Shown: piece after piece, positions 6,453 to 13,552 of the stretch | Numbering within the stretch: the first letter of the stretch is position 1 | Layout of the letters: every line of letters starts with the position of its first letter | Translations under genes and position numbers: made by a program | Source: Planctomycetota bacterium | GTDB lineage: Bacteria > Planctomycetota > Phycisphaerae > Sedimentisphaerales > SG8-4 | Length of the DNA stretch: 13,552 bases | Assembly: GCA_030607345.1 (NCBI GenBank) | Contig: JAUWKC010000010.1 | Span: 1-13,552 of the forward strand | Direction of reading: 5' to 3' | The notes under the pieces: model-generated | Told to the model about the DNA's origin: nothing | Databases searched by the model: none | Seen by the model: the letters and a program-made list of their open reading frames with translations, nothing else

Positions 6453-9400
6453 ATGAACTTGATGTTCGAACAGGTCAATGCGATGGGAGAGGTACTCGTG
6501 CGGTTTACGGTGCCGATGCTGGTCCAGTCCAGCGTCCTTATGATAATGCTGCTTCTGGCGGATTTCGTATTGCGTAAGAAGGTGCGGGCGGTTTTTCGGT
6601 ACTGGCTGTGGATGCTGGTACTTGTGAAACTTGTCCTGCCCAGCTCGATGTCGTCGCCGGTAAGTGTCGGACGCGTAATAGGCGACAAGCTGCGATATGT
6701 CAGTGCGGAGCAGTTAAGAACGGCTGAAAATTCCACGCTGAAGGCCGAACCGCTGGAAAACGCGGCACCGGTCCGTCTATCTGCTGTCGAAAGATTCGGT
6801 GAAGTAACGGTTGCTGCGCCACCTCCAGAAAATGTTGCACGAGGTACGGCCGAGCACTTGCAGCCACCTACGACAGCGATAGAAGTGGCTGCAGAGACCG
6901 CCACGCTGAGCTGGCAGGGGCTTGTATTTCTTGTTTGGCTGGCCGTCGTCGTTGCTATGGGGCTGCTGCTGTTGCAGCGGGCGTTTTTTGTGCGGCAGCT
7001 TGTGGCACAAGCCAGGCAGGCGAAGGGACTTTTGGTCGATTCACTGGAGTTTTGCCGACGGCAGATGGGTGTAAGAACGAAGGTTGAGTTGAAGGTTTCG
7101 TCGAGCGCGACAAGTCCTGCGGTTTGCGGGCTGTTTCGGCCGGTAATCCTGCTGCCGGCTAATCTGGCGCCGAGTCTGGGCTCGCGGCACCTGCGGGCGG
7201 TTCTGATGCATGAGCTTGCACACATCAAGCGAGGGGATTTGTGGGTGAACCTGCTTCAGACGTTGCTGCAGATTGTTTATTTCTACAATCCCCTCTTGTG
7301 GGTGGCCAACGTGCTAATCCGGCGGGTACGTGAGCAAGCCGTGAATGAGACGGTGCTCGTGGCAATGGGCGAAAAGGCCCGCTGGTATCCGGAGACGCTG
7401 GTCAGCGTGGCAAAGCTGGCATTTGAAAGACCGGTCCTGAGCTTAAGGCTGATAGGCGTTGTGGAATCGAAGAGTGCGCTTAAAGGTCGAATCAAGCGTA
7501 TTCTCAATCGACCGATTCCGAAAAGTGCGAAGCTCGGCATTGTGGGACTGGTTGCAACGCTGATTCTGGGGGCGGTAGTACTACCGATGGCTAAGCCTGC
7601 AAGGCAGTTAGCTTCCAGCGTTTTGTCGGGTCCACTGGATATTCGTCTGACCGGTGTTCGTCCCGACGGAAGCGATGAGATATACGATGCCGACGGAAAG
7701 CTGATTACCCAACGTAGTTTTGCCAACATTGCAAAGTACTGGCCGCAGGAATACCAGTATCGAACCTTTATATTCGAACTGCCGAGAGCCGACGATTATG
7801 TCTTGTTTAAGCCGCCTTTTGTAAAAATCAAACAGCCAGGTGGAGGACCATCACTTAGTGCGGGGGGCAGTGTGCGGGTTCACAAATTGAATGGGAATCT
7901 CATTTACACTGTGGGGACGACGATTCCCCGAAAACATAATGGGATATTTAGCACTTCAGTGGACCAGGTTGATGTTATTCTGCAATATTACAATAGGAGT
8001 CGCGAATCAGCGAATTGTGTTTTTCAGGGTCCTTTTGAAGCAGGACAAACTTATAAAGCCGGGGAGCAAGACGAATACACGCTGACTGCCGTCGAAAACA
8101 GGCTGAATTTCGGTAACACTCCGACGGCAGTTTTTAAAGTCAGCAGCAAAAAACGATTCGATGTTGAAAGCGTATTATTTTATGATATTTCCGGTGTTCC
8201 ACATTTACCTGACAATCGAGGCGGCGGCAGCGGACCGGATGGTTCCAATTACAACTATTACATCCAGGGTTTCACTACTGATGGAATAGAATGCGTTACC
8301 GTTGGCCAAGAACCGTATGAAGCAAAATTCAAGAATGTGGTGGTATCTTACCCTGACAGGCCGAAGCTTAAACGGATGCCGTTTCTTGAACAGATGCGTG
8401 AGAGACTTGGATTGGAGGGACTTTCGGATGAGAAGCTACTGCAGTACAAATACAAGAGCCCATCCGAAGCGCTAAAAGTAATTGACATTGTGCGCGGGCA
8501 CTGGCCTGTTCGGCGGGTTTTTGACGCTATTATGTATAGTAAGCCGAGGATTAAAATTTCAAATCTGGATGAGCAGAGTCAAAAAAAGATTCGTTCAGCC
8601 GCAAACAGGTGGAGCAAAGCAGGAGATTTTCGTATCCGCTCGATGGGCATACGCATGGGACTTGCGGGCGGCTGGAGCGAATTTTCGGATAGGGCACTTA
8701 GCGCTCTGAATTGGAACGTTGAAGCATACGAACGGGTATGGCCGGGTTATTCCCGTTATGTGCAGGAGGCAAAAGAAGATATCGCCAGAGAACTGCGGAG
8801 GTATCCCGGCGACCTCGACCCCAAACGTGTTAATCAAATCAGAGACATCATCCTCAGAGAACAAAATGAAAGAATTGTTACGCCCTTGACACGTTTTCTT
8901 GGTCAGACACAAGATGAGAGGGCATATGCAGTTTGCCGGGAGCTTGCGGAGGATGAACGTCCGTGGATATGGTGGCACGCTGTGAGGACACTTTTTAATA
9001 TGTATACAGAACGTCTAAGGCCTTTCGGGGAACAGCCGGACGAAATGATAAAACGGATGATACTGGTGAAAAAAACGAGCGGAAGTAGTTCGCATCTATT
9101 GACGGTCAGCAGTAGCGGTAAGGATTACAAGACGCTGGAGAAAGAGGCCTATTCGATGCTTCCGGGGATGTTTAACGCCAGGGTTGCGTCGATGAGCAGC
9201 AGGGTTTGTTATGATGTTCATCAATTGATTGCCGGGAATCTTGAAAGAGAAAAAGCCACGAAGATAATGGTGGAATTTCTTCGGGAGATTTCACACAAGC
9301 AGATGCAGCAGGCCTGGTCCAGCGACAATTATTTCTTTGGTCTTTGTTGTTCGATGACTTTTTACATTGCCCGGGACTTAAACGTCTGGTATGGGATAAA

Positions 9401-12400
9401 TATCGGCGGCGTTGGAACTGACGAAGATGAGGAAGGAATCCCCTACAATATCCTTGAACTGAGACAGCTCATCGGCGAGACACTCAAGTGGCACAACCAG
9501 AATCCGGAACTCAAGCCGGTAAAGTTGACCGTTGCCGGTCGTGTCCTTGACACCTCCGGTCATGGCATTGAAGGCGCGGTCCTTAGTTTCACGAAGCCGG
9601 AGTACATTGTTGACGAGAAAGGCCACAGGACTCAGCAAAGAGTCGGTGTCGGTGCGTGTGCGACAGATGTTAGCGGCTATTTCAATTTCATCCCTCCCCA
9701 AGACAGGGGCTCCTATTATGTGGACGTATCCGCTGCCGGGTATGCTCACAGAAAAGACCTCTACGTTCAGCAACTCACAGACGGCCGATATCGCGTTTCC
9801 GAAGACAATATAATCGAGATGCAACGGCCCGGTACCATTTCTGCCAGAATCCTTGCGAAGGACGGCGTGCCTTTGCCGAACACAAAGCTGAGGTTTTTCT
9901 CCAGCAACCAGGCGTACTCATCAGGTTCACGGAGAGAACCTGAGACAGACGATCTGGGTCGAGTTGTCTTAGAGAATGTTCCCCCTGGCTATCATGTCTT
10001 GTCATACCACGACAGGAAAAGTGTCAGGGTCGAGAGCCGTTGGCGTAGTGAATACGGAGGGCTTTGCGGCGCAAAGGTGCTGTATCTCAATGAAGGCCAG
10101 GACCTTAACAACGTCGTTTTGGACCTGTCTAGGTCAACGTGTGCGTTGGAACTTGAGATTGCTGATGCCGCAGATGACCCGGTCAAGGCCGCGACAATAT
10201 GGCTGCAGGTAAAGATACCCTCCGGACAATACAAATTCGGCGACATATTCAATGTCTATCACACAAGCCAGGACGGGCGCTATCATTTTGACAATCTGCC
10301 ACCTATGGACGGCTACATCTTGGTAAATGCACCGGGTCTTGGGTTTAGTGAGAAAGCTGAAGTCTCCCTAACACAAGGCAAAGCAACATACGTCAAAGTA
10401 AGATACAAGGACAAAGCACCGCCTAAACACAATCACGACAAGCCTGCTCAGCAGGTTGGTGCTGCCAATCACGGTAACTTCTGTGCAAAGTTGACTGACG
10501 GCGTGACGGTTGAATTGGTTGGGATTTGTGAGCATCCGAGCCAGGGTAAACAGTGGTGGCGGCCGGATGGGAGTATCTTGCGTGCAAAGCCCTATGAAAA
10601 AAGCCCCTGGACTCTTGAGGGGTCGCTTTATGCGTATGAATTCGTTTATCGAGTTACCGGCGGCGAAGGTGTGTTGACTAAGTTTGCATACGGCAAGCCG
10701 TTCACTGCGGGTGGGGGGCCGAGGCGTCTGTCGGAACAAGCCAACCAGAAAATCAATTACCGCGACCCTGAAAGTCTATATAACTATGTAGCAACAAGTA
10801 ACGAATATTCCAAAGACACCGACCTGACAATTTTTATTGGCAACGAGTCGCAGTGGCAGACAGTCACCGCCATGGAGTCGCCCCACGAAGTGGGGATGAT
10901 AGGAGGTATCAATAATGTCATAATAACAGCGCCGGTCGAAAAAGACGGCAAAACCTGTGTCGATGTGGTTGCATCCCGGACAGAGAAACAAAGCCGTGTG
11001 GTCGCTATTGATAAGGACGGAAAGCAACACATAGGCCCAGGCTGGGAATCAACCGCCAAACTGGACAGGACTGATGTAACATCGATAAGAGCAGAGTTTC
11101 CCATGCCCTTAAAGCGTATCAAGTCCATAGAATACCAGACTCAAAGATTCATCCCTGTAATCTTCAAAAACGTCTCCCTCAAACCGGGGGTAAAGAGCGA
11201 TGTGAAAGTGGAAATTGAATATAGACAGGCCAAGGCCAAAGTGACGAGGACAAAATACAACCTGAAGTTGCTCCATACAAAGGTTATTGAATTTAAGTTG
11301 GACAGCGCCAGGTATCCGACTGAGGAAGAAGGTTTGTGTGCGCTCACTGAGCAGCCAAGCGACGTACTGAATTATCCGCGGGGCGGTTATGTGAAGGGGG
11401 CCGATGTACTCAAAGATGCGTGGGGTAACGAGTTCTACTATGAACGTTACCCGGAGAAAGGAGGCGACTTTAGAATAGTAAGCTGGGGCGCCGACGGGGA
11501 AAAAGGCGGCCAAGGCTATGACCAGGATTTATACAGCACCGAGGTGTTGAAGCAAGATTCGGATGTCGGTTTGTCAAAAACGCAAAGCCCGTTGCACCTT
11601 GCGGTCCTGGGAGGGCACCAGGAAACGGCACAGATGCTCTTATCCCAGGGCTTTGATATAAACGCCGAAGATTCAGAAGGTAATACGCCACTTCACATCG
11701 CCGCGGCGAACGGCCATATTCAGACGGCGGAGTTTCTTATCAACAAAGGTGCGAATGTAAACGCGGTGAATAACAAAGGCCAAACGCCTCTACATTTAGC
11801 CGCCCAAAACGGACATAAAGCAACAGCGGAGCTCCTAATCAGGAGTGGGGCCGGCAAGCAGATACAGGCGGGCGGCGGAGACCAGGGAAAAGAGAGAGAG
11901 GTTTTTCTGCCGAATGTTGACGAAGAACCGATGATGCTGGACCTCGCGTCAGGCGAGCTTGTCAAGGTCCCGCAGGCCGACACGAACCCTCAACAGATAT
12001 GGTCGGCGATTGAGAAACTGGGCAAGGGTGACCTGGTTTACGACTCCAAATCTTTGGTTCGTGTGCGGTCAGCGACGGCGGACGTGCCTTTGGGGACGGT
12101 GACAGGTAATTTCAAATGGTACAAAATAGGTCAGGTGCTGCCCGAAGAAATCACGGTCACAACAAAGGAAGGCAGGCACTACCGGGTTGTTATAGAGCAG
12201 GCCGACGACAAGGGCTGCAAGTTGAGGTGGCGGTACGCAGGGACCGGCCAGGAGCCTCAGAAGCGGCAGGTCCGGGAAGGCTTGCAGGGTCTTATTGATG
12301 CGGCCGAGCCTGGAAGCGTCGTCACGCTGCCGGCGGGCGTTTACACCGAGCCGATTACGATTGACAAGCCGCTAATACTTAGAGGTGAGTCAGTCGAAAA

Positions 12401-13552
12401 CTGTGTCTTTCAGGTCACCAGTAACGAGCCGGCGATTTTCGTCAAGGCAGGCCAGAAAGGCAAGGTGGTAATCGAAGATATAACGGTCAAGTGGCAGTTG
12501 GCGACCAGTGAGCGGAGCGAAACACCTTTCGCCGTGGCAGTCCGGGACTGTGAGGCGCAGGTGAGAAACTGCCGCTTCTATCCCCTGGGAAACTTCAAGA
12601 GATGCCCCGTGGCAATAAAATCGCTCGGTTTCTCAAAGCTTCGGATTGAGTCCTGCCTCTTTGAGGGGTTTGAGTACACGGTCTGTTTCGGCGAGGGAAG
12701 CGAAGGCTCGATAGCCGACAGCGTTGTCACAGGGTCGGGCCATCAGGGAATCTCGCTTTACTCCGGTGCTACGGCTGAGATTACCGGGAACGTCGTCTGC
12801 AACTCGAGATACCACGGCGTGCGCAGTACCGGCGGTACGCTTCACATGCGTGACAACCTTGTGATGAATAATGCCAACCGGGGCGTTTACTTAGGCAACA
12901 AGACCACACACGGCGTGGTTGAGAACAACGTGATAATGGGCAGCGGCCTTGTGGGCGTAAGCGGTTTTGCGCAAACGGACGTGAAGGTACAGAACAACCT
13001 TATTATGGATTGCGGTGAGGTGGGCGTTGGCCTGCAGCCGAGCTGCCGCCTTGTGCTGGAAAAGAACGTGATAATGAATAATCCGAAGGGAGTGGTGGTT
13101 TTCATAAAGGATTCATCGAGCGCGTATAGGGCGCTGGTTAGGGACAATGCTTACTGGAACAACGGCGTGGATACGGAGAATTGCCGGAAAGGGGCAGGGT
13201 CGCTGGACCTCGACCCGGGCCTTCTGTTACCCGAGGCCGGAGACTTCGGTATTACCAATGAGGAGGTCCTGCAAAAAGGACACGGCCTAAGCGACCCGGC
13301 GGTCTTCCAATCATTGTGGCAAAAATCCAAAGTGTTCCTTGAGCAACGCCAGATGAGCCTGAAACCAGGAAAATCGACCAAAGCAGATGTCCCAGGTGAG
13401 GACGAAAGGCCCAGCCTCGGCAGTAAGCTGGCGTTTCGGGTCGTGCCGAAGGTGGGGGCGGACAGGCAGCCGTCTCTGACGGAAACCGAGTTCACCCGAT
13501 ACTGTGAGCTTCTGGAATCCGTTGGGCCGGAAGCGGGTGACGAGAATTATCG
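6453..13552 (+). CDS. Giant BlaR1-like M56 metalloprotease with mosaic extracytoplasmic region (3' truncated by the window)
   Basis: The ATG at 6453 has GGGAGG (6440-6445) 7 bases upstream; the frame then has no stop to the window end (2366 whole codons, gene continues). Helices at about 14-36, 48-66, 153-174 and 360-378 match the four membrane segments of BlaR1. HELAH (253-257) before helix 4 is the M56 zinc site, and RREREx-like RRVREQAVNETV (290-301) holds the expected downstream acid (Glu294), though Asn298 replaces the usual Asp. SPAVCGLFRPVILLP (221-235) is a typical M56 segment. BlaR1 family proteases sense a signal outside and cut BlaI inside. Here no penicillin-binding domain is seen. 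Instead, outside helix 4: a beta-rich region (390-640); a helical region (640-1020); carboxypeptidase-regulatory-like beta domains (about 1023-1120, 1126-1195, 1230-1318); a GVTVELVG/WWRPDG region (1344-1590) seen in planctomycete M56 fusions; a GspG-like domain (1590-1695); three ankyrin repeats (1709-1800); a region with LPNVDEEPMMLDLASGE and LGKGDLVYD (1817-1930); a right-handed beta-helix (1940-2250); and the start of another domain. Signal unknown. Confidence 0.87.
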   Translation, partial: MNLMFEQVNAMGEVLVRFTVPMLVQSSVLMIMLLLADFVLRKKVRAVFRYWLWMLVLVKLVLPSSMSSPVSVGRVIGDKLRYVSAEQLRTAENSTLKAEPLENAAPVRLSAVERFGEVTVAAPPPENVARGTAEHLQPPTTAIEVAAETATLSWQGLVFLVWLAVVVAMGLLLLQRAFFVRQLVAQARQAKGLLVDSLEFCRRQMGVRTKVELKVSSSATSPAVCGLFRPVILLPANLAPSLGSRHLRAVLMHELAHIKRGDLWVNLLQTLLQIVYFYNPLLWVANVLIRRVREQAVNETVLVAMGEKARWYPETLVSVAKLAFERPVLSLRLIGVVESKSALKGRIKRILNRPIPKSAKLGIVGLVATLILGAVVLPMAKPARQLASSVLSGPLDIRLTGVRPDGSDEIYDADGKLITQRSFANIAKYWPQEYQYRTFIFELPRADDYVLFKPPFVKIKQPGGGPSLSAGGSVRVHKLNGNLIYTVGTTIPRKHNGIFSTSVDQVDVILQYYNRSRESANCVFQGPFEAGQTYKAGEQDEYTLTAVENRLNFGNTPTAVFKVSSKKRFDVESVLFYDISGVPHLPDNRGGGSGPDGSNYNYYIQGFTTDGIECVTVGQEPYEAKFKNVVVSYPDRPKLKRMPFLEQMRERLGLEGLSDEKLLQYKYKSPSEALKVIDIVRGHWPVRRVFDAIMYSKPRIKISNLDEQSQKKIRSAANRWSKAGDFRIRSMGIRMGLAGGWSEFSDRALSALNWNVEAYERVWPGYSRYVQEAKEDIARELRRYPGDLDPKRVNQIRDIILREQNERIVTPLTRFLGQTQDERAYAVCRELAEDERPWIWWHAVRTLFNMYTERLRPFGEQPDEMIKRMILVKKTSGSSSHLLTVSSSGKDYKTLEKEAYSMLPGMFNARVASMSSRVCYDVHQLIAGNLEREKATKIMVEFLREISHKQMQQAWSSDNYFFGLCCSMTFYIARDLNVWYGINIGGVGTDEDEEGIPYNILELRQLIGETLKWHNQNPELKPVKLTVAGRVLDTSGHGIEGAVLSFTKPEYIVDEKGHRTQQRVGVGACATDVSGYFNFIPPQDRGSYYVDVSAAGYAHRKDLYVQQLTDGRYRVSEDNIIEMQRPGTISARILAKDGVPLPNTKLRFFSSNQAYSSGSRREPETDDLGRVVLENVPPGYHVLSYHDRKSVRVESRWRSEYGGLCGAKVLYLNEGQDLNNVVLDLSRSTCALELEIADAADDPVKAATIWLQVKIPSGQYKFGDIFNVYHTSQDGRYHFDNLPPMDGYILVNAPGLGFSEKAEVSLTQGKATYVKVRYKDKAPPKHNHDKPAQQVGAANHGNFCAKLTDGVTVELVGICEHPSQGKQWWRPDGSILRAKPYEKSPWTLEGSLYAYEFVYRVTGGEGVLTKFAYGKPFTAGGGPRRLSEQANQKINYRDPESLYNYVATSNEYSKDTDLTIFIGNESQWQTVTAMESPHEVGMIGGINNVIITAPVEKDGKTCVDVVASRTEKQSRVVAIDKDGKQHIGPGWESTAKLDRTDVTSIRAEFPMPLKRIKSIEYQTQRFIPVIFKNVSLKPGVKSDVKVEIEYRQAKAKVTRTKYNLKLLHTKVIEFKLDSARYPTEEEGLCALTEQPSDVLNYPRGGYVKGADVLKDAWGNEFYYERYPEKGGDFRIVSWGADGEKGGQGYDQDLYSTEVLKQDSDVGLSKTQSPLHLAVLGGHQETAQMLLSQGFDINAEDSEGNTPLHIAAANGHIQTAEFLINKGANVNAVNNKGQTPLHLAAQNGHKATAELLIRSGAGKQIQAGGGDQGKEREVFLPNVDEEPMMLDLASGELVKVPQADTNPQQIWSAIEKLGKGDLVYDSKSLVRVRSATADVPLGTVTGNFKWYKIGQVLPEEITVTTKEGRHYRVVIEQADDKGCKLRWRYAGTGQEPQKRQVREGLQGLIDAAEPGSVVTLPAGVYTEPITIDKPLILRGESVENCVFQVTSNEPAIFVKAGQKGKVVIEDITVKWQLATSERSETPFAVAVRDCEAQVRNCRFYPLGNFKRCPVAIKSLGFSKLRIESCLFEGFEYTVCFGEGSEGSIADSVVTGSGHQGISLYSGATAEITGNVVCNSRYHGVRSTGGTLHMRDNLVMNNANRGVYLGNKTTHGVVENNVIMGSGLVGVSGFAQTDVKVQNNLIMDCGEVGVGLQPSCRLVLEKNVIMNNPKGVVVFIKDSSSAYRALVRDNAYWNNGVDTENCRKGAGSLDLDPGLLLPEAGDFGITNEEVLQKGHGLSDPAVFQSLWQKSKVFLEQRQMSLKPGKSTKADVPGEDERPSLGSKLAFRVVPKVGADRQPSLTETEFTRYCELLESVGPEAGDENY

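Noticed and set aside
6446..7228. A 260-codon - strand frame over the start of the protease gene
   Set aside because: Its Ser/Thr/Arg-rich translation has no family resemblance, and the + strand frame there has clear M56 membrane helices and an HELAH site.

Overview
The window most likely comes from a Planctomycetota chromosome, probably class Phycisphaerae or a close relative. This is inferred from gene content: a short prepilin with an H-X9-DG tail motif, and a BlaI repressor followed by a very long M56 metalloprotease carrying many fused extracytoplasmic domains. Both are typical of that group. No rRNA or other taxonomic marker is present, so the placement is provisional. There are no tRNAs, rRNAs, insertion sequences or CRISPR arrays.

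Left part (1-5439, all on the + strand): the C-terminal end of a probable HpcH/HpaI-type aldolase; a class I/II PLP aminotransferase; a full-length transketolase; a prepilin-like protein with a type IV pilin N-terminus and an H-X9-DG motif; and a ComF-type phosphoribosyltransferase with two zinc-ribbon-like cysteine clusters. This is a loose run of same-strand genes with gaps of 70-160 bases. It is central metabolism plus surface/uptake functions and does not look like one pathway.

Middle (5440-5997): a small uncharacterised gene on the - strand (5491-5706, GTG start, good ribosome binding site) converges on comF. The 291-base region between it and blaI holds a candidate - strand promoter with a dyad over its -10, a 9-bp hairpin just before the small gene's ribosome binding site, and a TACA-N2-TGTA palindrome of BlaI/MecI operator type 38 bases before blaI.

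Right part (5998-13552, + strand): blaI and, 53 bases on, one reading frame that runs without a stop from 6453 to the window edge (at least 2366 codons). Its N-terminus is a BlaR1-like four-helix membrane M56 peptidase with an HELAH site. In place of the usual penicillin-binding sensor come about 2000 residues of mosaic: beta-rich and helical regions, carboxypeptidase-regulatory-like beta domains, a GspG (major pseudopilin) C-terminal-like domain, three ankyrin repeats and a right-handed beta-helix. The expected logic is that a signal on the outer part activates the protease, BlaI is cut, and the operator is freed. The signal is unknown and nothing in the sequence points to beta-lactams. This BlaI / giant mosaic protease pair is the most interesting content of the window.
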